In this document: positions 16,190-26,700 of the stretch, in pieces | How positions within the stretch are numbered: the stretch's first letter is position 1 | How the letters are laid out: every line of letters begins with the position of its first letter | Source: Nitrospirota bacterium | Lineage (GTDB): Bacteria; Nitrospirota; Nitrospiria; Nitrospirales; UBA8639 | Length of the DNA: 64,000 nucleotides | Direction: 5' to 3' | Assembly (NCBI GenBank): GCA_027623995.1 | Contig: JAQBUF010000003.1 | Coordinates: 1 to 64,000, forward strand | Translations under genes and position numbers: made by a program | Notes under the pieces: generated by a model | Told to the model about the DNA's origin: nothing | The model's database searches: none | Seen by the model: the letters and a program-made list of their open reading frames with translations, nothing else

Positions 16190-16373
16190 GTGCACCTCTA
16201 AAAACCAGGATTTTTTTTTGTGCGGGCAAGGAAGTTGCGCGCGGAGAACCGGAATGTATGGGCGAATACATGAGGGCGCACGGTGCGAAGAGCACCAAGC
16301 TTGTGCGCGCCGAAGGCTGTGAGCACGCAGCTGACGCCGCCGTCACGGAAAAGGACGGTTTTTAGAGGTACCC
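16190..16373. mobile_element. Family B MITE-like element, copy B2
   Basis: The 184-bp copy has ends GTGCACCTCTAAAAACC and GGTTTTTAGAGGTACCC and is flanked by TTTA on both sides (16186-16189 and 16374-16377). Its interior matches B1. The minus-strand ORF here translates to a peptide (SARTSLVLFAPCALMYSP) nearly the same as that from B1, which shows that such ORFs arise from the repeat. Confidence 0.85.
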
Positions 16374-16402
16374 TTTAGAAATTCGTCCCCTTAGCCTAAA
16401 GG

Positions 16403-16497
16403 TTGTCATCCTGAGCAGCGCGAAGGTTCTGCTGTTCGGTAGTGGTACGCGACTCGGTGGTTAGAAGAGAGATTCTTCGCTTCGCTCAGAATGACAA
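16403..16497. repeat. Family E inverted repeat, copy E4
   Basis: It is nearly identical to E2 over 95 bp including the non-palindromic centre; differences are single bases such as ACTCGG for ACTTGG. Confidence 0.85.
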
Positions 16498-16567
16498 AGG
16501 GGGGCCTGGCACAGGGCAGATAGTCGCAATACAAGGTAGATAGTTCAAAAATGCCAAAACCAAGACG

Positions 16568-16664
16568 TTGTCATCCTGAGCAGCGCGAAGGTTCTGCTGT
16601 TCGGTAGTGGTACGCGACTTGGTGGTTAGAAGAGAGATTCTTCGCCGTTGGCTCAGAATGACAA
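16568..16664. repeat. Family E inverted repeat, copy E5
   Basis: It is nearly identical to E2 and E4 except for the last arm (TTCGCCGTTGGCTCAGAATG). It lies about 40 bp from the 3' end of the following minus-strand gene. Confidence 0.85.
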
Positions 16665-16704
16665 CGGGAAGGGAGACGTGGACTTTCTTAGCTGAGCTGC
16701 TGAG

Positions 16705-17946
16705 CTAAGGGGTCGTGTTTGAAGATTTCGAAGGCGTCCCAGGACTGGTGAGAATCGCGTTGGAGGGTAAAGAATTAGGATCCGCGCGATAGATACCTTC
16801 AGTCCCATCTTCTAAACGGGCAAAAAATACTATTTGGCCTGCATCATTGAGACCACGATTGGAAAAGGCAGGACCCTCAACGATCCGATTCCCCAACAAT
16901 TGATCTCCTTGCTTAATCACGACATCGGTCATGGGATTTGGGCCCGCAAACAACCCGGTGATCCCTGAATCGATCACCGCGGTGAAGACCACCTGCCCGT
17001 GATTGTTCACCGCATGGGAACTGAGAAAATCTAGAAATGGGCCTTGGGTCGTCGCAAGTATTTTGACTTCCCCATCCACAATGGCCACAAGATGCTTGTC
17101 AATCCGGCCCTCGGCCAGTTCCGATGCGGTTTGCACCACGACCATGCCATGATCATTGATCACCGGTCGGTAGAACAGAAAAAATTGCTTCCCCCCATCT
17201 GTAATAAGTGTGGTGGTCTCGCCATCACTCACATAGACTTTTCCGCCAGTCGAAAATGCCACCTGCCCATGATTATTCAGAGATAACATGCCGACTTGAT
17301 TATTTTGGGAATCAGGGATCGGCACGGGCCGACCTCCATTTCCCAAAAACACTTGCCTGCGTTCTTTCCGCCCCTTGGCCCGAGTGCCTTTGAAGGCAAG
17401 AATTCCGCCATTGTTAATGGCCAGGTCCCCAAGGTCGGCGAAGTCTTTGTTGCTATAGAGAAAATCACCAGCGACATCTGTCGCACGGGAAAAACCAAAA
17501 TCACCCCCTGGGCGGCTGCCCAAAAAGACAACTTGTCCATTACCGCTCACCGCCGGAGCACCACGAAATGTCTCAAATTGTTCTGAGGTATTAGCAATTT
17601 GAGTGGTGACCGATCCGTCGGCCTTAAAAATTCCCTGTCCCCCACCAACTAAATTCGCTCGGAACAAGACCATTCCTTGCTCATCAATAGAGGTGGACAG
17701 ATGAAATCCACGATAGACCCCAGTTCGGGTATCAGCGATTTTAGTAAATTGATAGGGGGCTGAGTGAACCTGTTGTTCTTGCGGAAAAGAAAAGTGCCAA
17801 AAACCAGGAACGGCCGCACACAACAATCCGCAGACACCAATAAGTTTCATGGTTCGTCGCTTTCTTGGACGGGAAAATTGAACGGACTTATGTCGAGAGG
17901 TTCCCGGGGAGGCTGGTGAATCCACCTGCTGCTTCGCCACGTGCAT
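16705..17946 (-). CDS. Repeat-containing protein with N-terminal membrane anchor, probably extracytoplasmic
   Basis: The 413-residue product has a basic start (SRPRKRRT) followed by a hydrophobic segment (KLIGVCGLLCAAVPGFWHF, about residues 34-52), read as a signal anchor. The rest consists of about six or seven repeats of 45-60 residues centred on motifs like INNHGQVVFTA, VSGNGQVVFLG, LNNHGQVAFST and LNDAGQIVFFA. Each looks like a beta hairpin, so a beta-propeller or solenoid outside the cytoplasm is likely. Proteins with such repeats occur widely in environmental bacteria without assigned function. If the basic leader is not translated, the start could be the internal ATG before KLIGVCG. 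Role unknown. Confidence 0.65.
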   Translation of the reverse strand: MHVAKQQVDSPASPGTSRHKSVQFSRPRKRRTMKLIGVCGLLCAAVPGFWHFSFPQEQQVHSAPYQFTKIADTRTGVYRGFHLSTSIDEQGMVLFRANLVGGGQGIFKADGSVTTQIANTSEQFETFRGAPAVSGNGQVVFLGSRPGGDFGFSRATDVAGDFLYSNKDFADLGDLAINNGGILAFKGTRAKGRKERRQVFLGNGGRPVPIPDSQNNQVGMLSLNNHGQVAFSTGGKVYVSDGETTTLITDGGKQFFLFYRPVINDHGMVVVQTASELAEGRIDKHLVAIVDGEVKILATTQGPFLDFLSSHAVNNHGQVVFTAVIDSGITGLFAGPNPMTDVVIKQGDQLLGNRIVEGPAFSNRGLNDAGQIVFFARLEDGTEGIYRADPNSLPSNAILTSPGTPSKSSNTTP

Positions 17947-18217
17947 GCTCCATTCGGACTCTTCCCTATCTCATGAACGGCACGAGTTCGCCATGATGGA
18001 CGGGGCAATTGTGGGCAGGGCTTTCTTCTTCGGCACGCCATTCTCAAGACAATTCTACTAGCCAATGTAGAGATTTATTGGACGATACACGCCTTTTGTC
18101 TGCCTTTATTCCATCGGCTCGTGAAAACCGAACCTAAAGACCTTCTGGCCTTCTTCTAGCCTTGGTCAAAAAATTCTCTCTCCCTTGGAGGCAATGCCAT
18201 CTTGAGGCCATCGACGT

Positions 18218-18445
18218 TTAGTCAGACTCAACCAAGACAAATCGAGGAGTTGGCCTGGCACCAGTAGTGACCGTTTCAAGGAACATGGCTTTGGGTCTCA
18301 CCCACAAGCCGCCTTCTCCATAGAGGGCGCGATACACCACGAACTCCTCCTCCGTCTCGGTATGCCGTGCACAGCCAAGCACATGATATTCATTCCCTTT
18401 GTAATGCCGATACCGGCCAGGCTGTATGGTCTGAGACATATCCAT
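18218..18445 (-). CDS. DUF1653 domain protein
   Basis: The 75-residue product matches the small DUF1653 family along its whole length: PGRYRHYKGNEYHVLG, ARHTETEEEFVVYRALYG and LWVRPKAMFLETV. Members are cytoplasmic proteins of unknown function, often encoded alone. It lies 90 bp downstream of glgX on the same strand, with an inverted repeat of family D filling the spacer. The ATG at 18445 gives MDMSQTIQPG; an internal ATG two codons on is equally possible. Confidence 0.85.
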   Translation of the reverse strand: MDMSQTIQPGRYRHYKGNEYHVLGCARHTETEEEFVVYRALYGEGGLWVRPKAMFLETVTTGARPTPRFVLVESD

Positions 18446-18447
18446 TT

Positions 18448-18528
18448 TTCGTATCTCGTATTTAGTATCTCGTCTCTAGTTGTATGATTTCTGTTGTCAC
18501 GAGATACGAACGACGAGATACAAGATAT
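18448..18528. repeat. Family D inverted repeat (TATCTCGT type)
   Basis: The left arm TTCGTATCTCGTATTTAGTA and the right arm ACGAGATACGAACGACGAGA carry repeated TATCTCGT/ACGAGATA words in opposite orientation around a 25-base centre. It sits between the glgX stop and the DUF1653 gene. Only one copy is in this window. Confidence 0.7.
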
Positions 18529-18535
18529 GATTTTT

Positions 18536-20683
18536 TCATCCCCTTCGTTCAAAATTCGCCTTCAGCCGCAACAATGCGCAGGTTCGTTCGCCCAAGACAT
18601 ATTCCTCGCCTCCCCTAAATAATGGGCTCCGCTTGGTTCGTACGGCTTCCGATGTATCGAAGATTGAGACCCATCGAACTCCCTTTTTATGGGCGGGAAG
18701 AGTGAAGGGCACGGCTTCATGGTGCGCATTGAGCAACAAGAGGAAGGTATCATCAAAAATTGCACAGCCTTTGGCGTCGAACTCCTCCATGGCATCTCCA
18801 GACAACCTCAAGCCCAAGGATCGAAACCCCATATCCCATTCTTCATCCATCATCTCTTTGCCATCGGCATGAAACCACGAAATATCTTTGACTTCTGACC
18901 CTGCGATTTTCCGACCTTGAAAAAACCGCCGACGCTGAAAGACCGGGTGCTTCTTCTTCAATTGAATAAGTTGTTTGGTAAATTCCAATAATTGCTGATT
19001 GGACTTCGTCAAGTTCCAATCAAACCAACTGACTTCGTTATCCTGACAATAGGCATTGTTATTCCCGTGTTGTGTGCGGCCTAACTCATCTCCCCCACTG
19101 ATCATGGGGACGCCTTGGGACAACAGCAAGGTGGCTAAAAAGTTTCGTTTTTGTTTTTCTCGAAGCTCATTGATTTTTGACTCGTCGGTGGGACCTTCGA
19201 CGCCACAATTCCAGCTGAGATTATCATTAGTCCCATCTTGGTTCTTTTCCCCATTTGCGTCATTGTGCTTGTGGTCATAGGACACCAAGTCATGCAGAGT
19301 AAACCCATCATGAGCCGTCACGAAATTGATACTGGCATAGGGTTGGCGACCACTGGCGCCATATAAATCACTACTACCTGATAGACGGTGAGCCATCTCA
19401 CCCAATACCCCCCCATCCCCTTTCCAATAGCTTCGAATGGTATCCCGGTACTTCCCATTCCATTCCGCCCACCCTGGAGGGAAGTTCCCGACCTGGTATC
19501 CACCTTCCCCCAAATCCCAGGGTTCGGCGATCAACTTGACCTGAGACAACACGGGATCTTGATGGATAATATCGAAGAACGCACTCAACCGATCCACATC
19601 GTGCAGCTCACGAGCCAAGGCCGAGGCTAAATCAAAACGGAACCCATCCACATGCATTTCCAACACCCAGTACCGCAAACTATCCATAATAAGTTGCAGC
19701 GTCCGTGGATGTCGCACATTCAGCGTATTCCCGCACCCTGTGTAATCCATATAATAGCGCTCTTTGTCAGGAAGCAACCGGTAATAGGTAGCATTATCGA
19801 TGCCACGGAAGGACACCGTAGGGCCAAGATGACTTCCTTCACCAGTGTGGTTATAGACCACATCTAAAATCACTTCGATGCCGGCACTATGGAGCGTTTT
19901 CACCATGGTTTTAAATTCATAAACTTTACGTCCCTGCTCGGGATAGGCCGAGTAACGAATATCTGGCGCAAGAAACGCCACCGAGTTGTACCCCCAATAA
20001 TTCGTCAACCCTTTGTCGTGCAGATAGTTGTCATTGATAAAATGGTGGATGGGCAAGAGTTCAACCGCCGTGACGCCCAAAGACTGGAGATAGTCAATCA
20101 TCGGGGGCGAGGCCAGCCCCGCATACGTGCCTCGTAACCGCTCTGGCACCTCTGGATGACTCTTGGTGAAACCCTTCACGTGCACTTCATAGATCACGGT
20201 TTCCGACCACGGGATATTCAGCAGTTTATCTTCACCCCACGTGAAGGCCTGATCAATCACCACGCACTTGGGCATATTGCCAGCATTATTGCGCTCGTCG
20301 AAGGACAAGTCCTGAGTAGGATCACCAATGCGATAGCCAAACATGGCATCCGACCATTTCACCACCCCGGTGAGCGCCTTGGCATAGGGATCAATTAGGA
20401 GCTTCGACGCATTAAATCGATGACCGGCCCGTGGGTCATAGGGACCGTGAACGCGGTACCCATAGAGTTGTCCAGGTCGCGCCTCAGGAAGGTAGCAATG
20501 CCACACCTGGTCGGTCCGTTCCTCCATCCAAAAGCGATGGGTCTCTTGGTCATCCTGGTCACGTGAAAAAAGACAGAGTTCGACTCCGGTGGCATTCTCG
20601 GAAAAGATGGCAAAATTTACCCCTTCTCCATCCCACGTCGCCCCCTGTGGATAAGGCCGTCCTGGCCATTTTCTCATCTGCAA
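18536..20683 (-). CDS. glgX: Glycogen debranching enzyme
   Basis: The 715-residue protein is a GH13 isoamylase-type debranching enzyme. It opens with an N-terminal CBM48-like domain ([20 protein letters not shown]) followed by the catalytic barrel with [13 protein letters not shown], the nucleophile in [12 protein letters not shown], the acid in KLIAEPWD and [10 protein letters not shown]. GlgX hydrolyses alpha-1,6 branches of limit-dextrin-type glycogen in the cytoplasm. Length and motif order are normal for GlgX. It is divergent from treZ across 224 bp, and the downstream cluster supplies further alpha-glucan enzymes, so a role in feeding the trehalose/maltose pathway is likely. Confidence 0.95.
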   Translation of the reverse strand: MQMRKWPGRPYPQGATWDGEGVNFAIFSENATGVELCLFSRDQDDQETHRFWMEERTDQVWHCYLPEARPGQLYGYRVHGPYDPRAGHRFNASKLLIDPYAKALTGVVKWSDAMFGYRIGDPTQDLSFDERNNAGNMPKCVVIDQAFTWGEDKLLNIPWSETVIYEVHVKGFTKSHPEVPERLRGTYAGLASPPMIDYLQSLGVTAVELLPIHHFINDNYLHDKGLTNYWGYNSVAFLAPDIRYSAYPEQGRKVYEFKTMVKTLHSAGIEVILDVVYNHTGEGSHLGPTVSFRGIDNATYYRLLPDKERYYMDYTGCGNTLNVRHPRTLQLIMDSLRYWVLEMHVDGFRFDLASALARELHDVDRLSAFFDIIHQDPVLSQVKLIAEPWDLGEGGYQVGNFPPGWAEWNGKYRDTIRSYWKGDGGVLGEMAHRLSGSSDLYGASGRQPYASINFVTAHDGFTLHDLVSYDHKHNDANGEKNQDGTNDNLSWNCGVEGPTDESKINELREKQKRNFLATLLLSQGVPMISGGDELGRTQHGNNNAYCQDNEVSWFDWNLTKSNQQLLEFTKQLIQLKKKHPVFQRRRFFQGRKIAGSEVKDISWFHADGKEMMDEEWDMGFRSLGLRLSGDAMEEFDAKGCAIFDDTFLLLLNAHHEAVPFTLPAHKKGVRWVSIFDTSEAVRTKRSPLFRGGEEYVLGERTCALLRLKANFERRG

Positions 20684-20907
20684 TCCTCCCTACATCCATG
20701 AAACCTTTGAGAACGGATTCGTACCCTACTGTAATAATTAATCACTTGCAATTTCTTCTGACAAGAGAAAAATTCAAAATTTCTCCAAAAAAGAGTTCCG
20801 TTTCCCATCACCACGTTTTTATTTTTGAAGAGGAGTGCCCACCTCTAAAAATTTTGCTATGATGCGCCCCGGCCAGAGATTGTACCAATCCAGGAAATTC
20901 GAAAAAC

Positions 20908-22776
20908 ATGAAACTCAACGCACACCGTCCTTGGACCTTGGACCTAGGCGCCTCAGTCATTGCCCCCAACACTGTCCATTTCAAAGTCTGGGCACCAGAG
21001 GCTGAGGCCATGAGCGTTCGAATTCATTCGGACCCCGTCACGCGAATCCCATTAGCGCCGACGTCAATGGGCTATTGGGAAAAAACCGTCCCATCCCTAT
21101 CTGAAGATTCACTCTACAGTTTTATCATTAATCAACACCTAGAACGACCTGATCCGGCTTCTCGATTCCAGCCCAATGGCGTTCATGGGCCTTCAGTTGT
21201 GATCGATCCTTCGACATTCCTTTGGACCGATCACCAATGGAAAGGGCTACCACTAGCCCAGTTGATTATTTATGAACTGCACGTTGGCACTTTTACACCA
21301 GAAGGTACCTTTGATGCGATCATCAAGAAACTCTCCTATTTGCGAGAGACCCTCGGCATCACGGCGATTGAAATCATGCCCGTCGCCCAATGCCCGGGTG
21401 TTCGCAATTGGGGATACGATGGAACGTATCTCTTCGCGCCACAAGCGAATTACGGAAGGCCTGAAGGGCTCAAACGTTTAGTCGATGCCTGCCACGCCCA
21501 AGGACTCGCTGTGGTTATGGATGTCGTCTACAATCACCTCGGCCCTGAAGGAAATTATTTAGGAGATTACGGTCCCTATTTCACGCACCGATATCCGACG
21601 CCCTGGGGTCAAGCGATTAACTACGACGGGCCAGACAGCGACCCGGTTCGACACTTTATCATCAGCAACGCCCTGTATTGGGTCACCGAATATCACATCG
21701 ACGCCCTGCGACTTGATGCCATTCACGGCATTTTCGATTTCGGCGCGACACCTATTCTCCAAGAATTAACTGAAGCCGTCCATGCAGAAGCGCACACCTT
21801 GGAACGGGCGATTCATGTGATCGCCGAGAGCGACCTCAATGACTCCAAAATTATTGCGCCCTTGAACAAAGGAGGATATGGCCTCGATGGTCAATGGAGC
21901 GATGACTTTCATCATGCCCTTCATTGCCTACTCACAGACGAAGACAAAGGTTATTACGAAGACTTTGGGAAGGTAAGCCACCTAGCCAAGGCCATCCAAG
22001 ATCGCTTTGTCTACTCCGGCCAATACTCCACGCATCGAAAACGGCAACATGGCAACTCCGCTAAAATTGGCACGCCGACTCAATTCGTCGTGTTCTCGCA
22101 AAATCACGACCAGGTCGGCAATCGAGCGCATGGTGATCGACTCTCAACACTCGTTTCCTTTGAGGCCTTGAAGCTCGCGGCGGCGACAGTCCTGCTCTCT
22201 CCAAACATTCCGTTACTGTTTATGGGCGAAGAATATGGAGAGACCGCACCATTTCTGTATTTTATCGATCATGGTGACGAAGGACTCATCGAAGCGGTTC
22301 GACAAGGACGGAAATCTGAATTTGCCGCGTTTAGATGGACCGATATTCCCGATCCCTACGCCCAGTCCACCTTTGAACAATCTCAGTTACAGTGGGACCA
22401 GACACGATCGGAAGAACAAGAATATCTGCTGCGTTGGTATCAGGAGTTAATTACACTCAGAAAATCCATTCCCGCCCTTGGGCCAGGACAGAAGAAAGAC
22501 TCGTTAAAAGTTTGGACTGACCGAAAATCTAAGGCCTTGACGGTCTATCGGACATCCGAGTCTGGGCAAAGCGCGCTGATTATCCTCAGCCTCAACAAAA
22601 ACGCGACAAGCCTCTCGCTGAATAAACCAGAAGGACAATGGGAACGGCGACTTGATACCGACTCTCCAGATTTTGGTGGCCATCACAACACTCCGGCTCC
22701 GCAAAGCCTTCTATTACCTCAGGAGAATTCCTCTTTCAAACTTCCTCCCTACGCAGTTTGGGTGTATACCCATTGA
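20908..22776 (+). CDS. treZ: Malto-oligosyltrehalose trehalohydrolase
   Basis: The 622-residue GH13 enzyme cleaves trehalose from malto-oligosyltrehalose. It starts with a beta-sandwich domain (VHFKVWAPEAEAMSVRI), then the barrel with IYELHVGTFTPEGTF, VVMDVVYNHLGPEGNYL, the nucleophile in DALRLDAIHGI, the acid in HVIAESDLND and FSQNHDQVGNRAHGDR. These are typical TreZ signatures. The partner TreY (malto-oligosyltrehalose synthase) is not in this window. It is the first gene of a plus-strand run (treZ, mscS-like, treS-maltokinase, glgE) that joins TreYZ and GlgE-type glucan metabolism. Confidence 0.93.
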   Translation: MKLNAHRPWTLDLGASVIAPNTVHFKVWAPEAEAMSVRIHSDPVTRIPLAPTSMGYWEKTVPSLSEDSLYSFIINQHLERPDPASRFQPNGVHGPSVVIDPSTFLWTDHQWKGLPLAQLIIYELHVGTFTPEGTFDAIIKKLSYLRETLGITAIEIMPVAQCPGVRNWGYDGTYLFAPQANYGRPEGLKRLVDACHAQGLAVVMDVVYNHLGPEGNYLGDYGPYFTHRYPTPWGQAINYDGPDSDPVRHFIISNALYWVTEYHIDALRLDAIHGIFDFGATPILQELTEAVHAEAHTLERAIHVIAESDLNDSKIIAPLNKGGYGLDGQWSDDFHHALHCLLTDEDKGYYEDFGKVSHLAKAIQDRFVYSGQYSTHRKRQHGNSAKIGTPTQFVVFSQNHDQVGNRAHGDRLSTLVSFEALKLAAATVLLSPNIPLLFMGEEYGETAPFLYFIDHGDEGLIEAVRQGRKSEFAAFRWTDIPDPYAQSTFEQSQLQWDQTRSEEQEYLLRWYQELITLRKSIPALGPGQKKDSLKVWTDRKSKALTVYRTSESGQSALIILSLNKNATSLSLNKPEGQWERRLDTDSPDFGGHHNTPAPQSLLLPQENSSFKLPPYAVWVYTH

Positions 22777-22904
22777 CCAAGAAGATTATTCGTTGTCGTC
22801 TCGATAAAATAGACGATGAAAGAAAGCAGAAACCTTTCCCTCCCCCTTGACATTCCTTCAGAGTCCTTTACCTTAGATTACGTTTTCCCAAGGAATGACA
22901 GACG

Positions 22905-23735
22905 ATGTTTGACGATTTCTCACTACCGTTTGATTCCCTCCTACAATATGGCTTCATTAGCGCCTTACTCCTTGGCATTCTCCTCCTTATTCGTGTTGGC
23001 CTTCAGCACTTCTTCTTTAATCAGGCCAATATCGCCATAGAAGTGAGACGACGCTGGTCCGTCAATGTTCGCAATGCCCTCGTGTTTATCTTCCTCGTGG
23101 GAATGATTTTGATTTGGGCACCACAGCTTCGAACGTTTGCCGTCGCGTTTTTTGCCGTCGCACTCGCCCTGGTTATCGCCGTCAAGGAGTTTCTTGACTG
23201 CATGGTTGGAGCCGCAGTCAGAGCCATGACCAAATCATATGCGATCGGAGATCGCATTGAAATAGAGGGCGTGCGAGGCAATGTCGTGGATCATAATCTC
23301 CTCACGACCACGCTCTTGGAAATTGGACCCGGGCAAACGTCTCACCAATACACGGGCCGGGCGATGGTGGTACCCAATAGTTTCCTTCTCAAATATTCAT
23401 TGATGATTGAGACGTATTCCAAGCACTATCGGCTTCATATTGTGACCGTGCCACTCTCAGCGAAAGATGATTGGAAACGAGCGGAATCCATTCTTCTCAA
23501 AGTGGCGGAGAAACAAGTTCAGCCCTTTATTGAGGAAGCCAGGCAGCATTTAAAAAAGTTAGAAGGCAAAAAATGGTTGGATGCCCCTAATGTTGATCCT
23601 AGAGTAACCATCCAAATGCCAGACCCTGGGCGCATCAATCTGTTACTTCGGATACCGTGCCCAACTCAATTTCCCTCTCGGCTGGAGCAAGCCATCCTTC
23701 GAAAATTTCTTGAGAAATTTACATTTGCCGTGTAA
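22905..23735 (+). CDS. MscS-family mechanosensitive ion channel
   Basis: The 276-residue protein has three N-terminal membrane helices and the MscS core: a pore-helix region (FAVAFFAVALALVIAVKEFLDCMVGAAVRAM), the beta-domain motif YAIGDRIEIEGVRGNV and a conserved pore-domain-exit segment MVVPNSFLLK. Channels of this family open under membrane tension and release solutes on hypo-osmotic shock. AAGGA lies about ten bases before the ATG. Its place between treZ and treS, both linked to the compatible solute trehalose, suggests joint osmotic management. The C-terminal domain is shorter than that of E. coli MscK but normal for small MscS proteins. Confidence 0.88.
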   Translation: MFDDFSLPFDSLLQYGFISALLLGILLLIRVGLQHFFFNQANIAIEVRRRWSVNVRNALVFIFLVGMILIWAPQLRTFAVAFFAVALALVIAVKEFLDCMVGAAVRAMTKSYAIGDRIEIEGVRGNVVDHNLLTTTLLEIGPGQTSHQYTGRAMVVPNSFLLKYSLMIETYSKHYRLHIVTVPLSAKDDWKRAESILLKVAEKQVQPFIEEARQHLKKLEGKKWLDAPNVDPRVTIQMPDPGRINLLLRIPCPTQFPSRLEQAILRKFLEKFTFAV

Positions 23736-23798
23736 AACCTCTCCACCCATATAACGCTTTATCCTCAAAATTAATACAACCCTAAAGGTGATGACTCA

Positions 23799-26700
23799 AT
23801 GTCCGTTGATTCTCTCGACAATGATCCACTGTGGTATAAAGATGCCATCATCTATGAACTCCATGTGCGGGCATTTTTTGACAGCAATGCGGATGGCATT
23901 GGCGATTTTCGTGGCCTCACAAAAAAACTCGACTATCTCCAAGACCTCGGTATCACCGCCATCTGGTTACTCCCGTTTTGTCTTTCTCCACTGAAAGACG
24001 ACGGCTACGATATTTCCGATTACACCAATATTAATCCATCATATGGCACTCGACGGGATGTCCAGGCGTTCGTAAAAGAAGCCCATCGACGTGGGTTACG
24101 AGTCATCACCGAACTGGTGGTCAATCACACCTCAGACCAACACCATTGGTTTCAACGTGCTCGCAAAGCACCACTCAACAGTAAGTGGCGGAACTTCTAT
24201 GTGTGGAGTGACACCCCTGAACGCTACAAAGGCACGAGGATTATCTTTAAAGATACCGAGCTCTCCAACTGGTCATGGGATCCCGTGGCGAAGGCGTATT
24301 ATTGGCACCGATTTTTTTCACATCAACCGGATCTCAACTTCGAAAGCCTCGACGTTCAAAAAGCGCTCATTCAGGTCATGGAGTTTTGGCTAGACATGGG
24401 CGTGGATGGGCTCCGATTAGATGCGGTGCCCTACCTGTACGAAGAAGAAGGCACGAGCTGTGAAAATCTCCCACCAACCCATGTGTTTCTAAAAAAACTT
24501 CGAAAACACATCGACAAAAAATATAAGAATCGGATGTTACTCGCCGAGGCCAATCAATGGCCTGAAGATGCCGCAGCCTATTTTGGTGAGGGCGATGAAT
24601 GCCACATGAATTTTCATTTCCCCCTGATGCCGCGCATGTTCATGGCCATCCAAATGGAAGATCGGTTTCCGATTATCGATATTTTGGAACAAACGCCAGC
24701 CATTCCCGCAAGCTGCCAATGGGGACTGTTCCTTCGAAACCATGACGAACTCACATTGGAAATGGTCACCGATGAGGAACGCGATTACATGTATCGCGTG
24801 TTTGCCCACGATCGCCAGGCCCGAATTAATTTAGGCATCCGCCGCCGCTTGGCTCCGCTCTTGGGCAATAATCGAAAGAAAATTGAGCTGATGTACAGCT
24901 TGCTGTTCACCATGCCTGGGACACCAGTTATTTATTATGGTGAAGAGTTTGGCATGGGGGATAATTTTTATCTCGGCGATCGCAATGGCGTCAGAACCCC
25001 CATGCAATGGAGTGCGGATCGCAATGCCGGGTTTTCTCAAGCCAATCCCCAAAAGCTCTACCTGCCGATCATCATGGATCCCGAATATCATTACGAAGCG
25101 CTCAATGTTGAAATCCAACAAAACAATTCGCAATCGCTCCTCTGGTGGATGAAGCGCACGCTTTCCCTCAGGAAACAATACAAAAGTTTTGGGCGAGGCA
25201 CTATCGAGTTTCTTCATCCATCAAATCGAAAAGTCCTAGTCTACCTTCGACAATATGAAGACGAAACGATTCTCGTGGCTGCCAATATGTCGCGTTATGC
25301 GCAATGCGTGGAATTGGACCTTTCCAAATTTAAAGGCATGGTGCCCAGTACTCTGTATGGACGGAACAAGTTTCCGCCCATTGGAGACTTGCCATACTTC
25401 CTCACCCTAGGAGGCCATACATTTTATTGGTTCCTATTGGAATCCCCCACTACCGAAGGTACGACCACTGGGCTCTCCACTGACACCCTACCTTCACTTT
25501 CCGTTTCAAGGGATTGGGAGATGTTAACGCAAGGAATAGACAAATCACGCTTAGAACGCATTCTGCCTCAATACCTGAATTCTCGACGCTGGTTTGGCGG
25601 CAAGGCGCGAATGATTCAAAGTACTCACATTTCAGAAGTCGTACCCATTCCTGCAGAGAACCCCATCGCCATCTTATGCTTTTTGAAAATCGAATATACT
25701 GAGGGGGAAGCCGAGTCCTATATTTTACCCTTGGCCTTTGCCTCATCTGACAAGCCGACATACTTTGAAGATACTCCTGCGGCTATTGCCCACGTCACCA
25801 TTCAAAATAAAGGCCAACAACAAGAAGGTTTGCTGTATGACGGAATCTGGGGCCACGACTTTCTTAAACTATTGATCACCAGCCTTGCCAAAAATCGAAG
25901 AGTGAATGGACCAAAGGGTGATTTCGTCACCACGTCTCTCAAAGCCTTTCGGCGTCATTTACAACAGGAAGGGGCAACGTTAGAACCTGCCCTCCATCGG
26001 GGAGAACAAAGCAACACATCCATTTTGTATGGACAACACTACATGTTAAAACTCTTTCGCCGGGCGGAGACCGGGATCAATCCCGATTGGGAAATTGGCC
26101 GATTTCTCACAGAGAAAGGATTTTCCCATACTGCCCATGTGGCTGGCCTCATGGAATACCAACCAGACAGTGGCGATCCCACGACAGTCGGGGTTTTACA
26201 ATGCTATGTGCCAAATGAAGGCGATGCTTGGAGATTTACCCTAGACGAAATTGGTCGATACTTTGAGAAAGCACTGACACTTCCGAGTCTCGAGGCCACA
26301 GATCCTGCGCTTTCCAGTAAACCCTTATTAGAATTACTCAAAGAAAATGTTCCTGATATCGCCGAGGAAATGATTGGTGGGTATTTGGAGAAGGCCCGCC
26401 TGCTCGGCCAACGCACGGGGGAACTCCATGTGACACTGGCATCCGATTTGGAAGATCCGGCGTTTATGCCAGAGCCTTTCACCGATTTTTATCGACGGGG
26501 ATTGTACCAGAGCATGATCGGGTCGATTTCTCAAAACTTTCCCTTACTCAAGCAGCACATTAAAGAGCTACCCGAGTCTCTACACCCTCTAGCCAAGCAA
26601 GTGGCCACCCTTGAGTCCACCGTTCGCAAACAGTTCCTCCCAATTCGTGATTTACAACTCACGGCGAAGCGACTTCGGATTCATGGGGACTATCACCTTG

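Larger units (their letters stand above)
16123..16704. other. Gene-free 580-bp stretch holding B2, E4 and E5
   Basis: No gene is seen between the GIY-YIG gene and the next coding region. The stretch is almost fully accounted for by family-B copy B2 (16190-16373) and two near-identical family-E copies (16403-16497 and 16568-16664). Confidence 0.75.

Noticed and set aside
15144-16670. CRISPR array in the repeat cluster near the GIY-YIG gene
   Set aside because: Repeat units are long, palindromic, irregularly spaced and not separated by uniform unique spacers; no cas genes are nearby.
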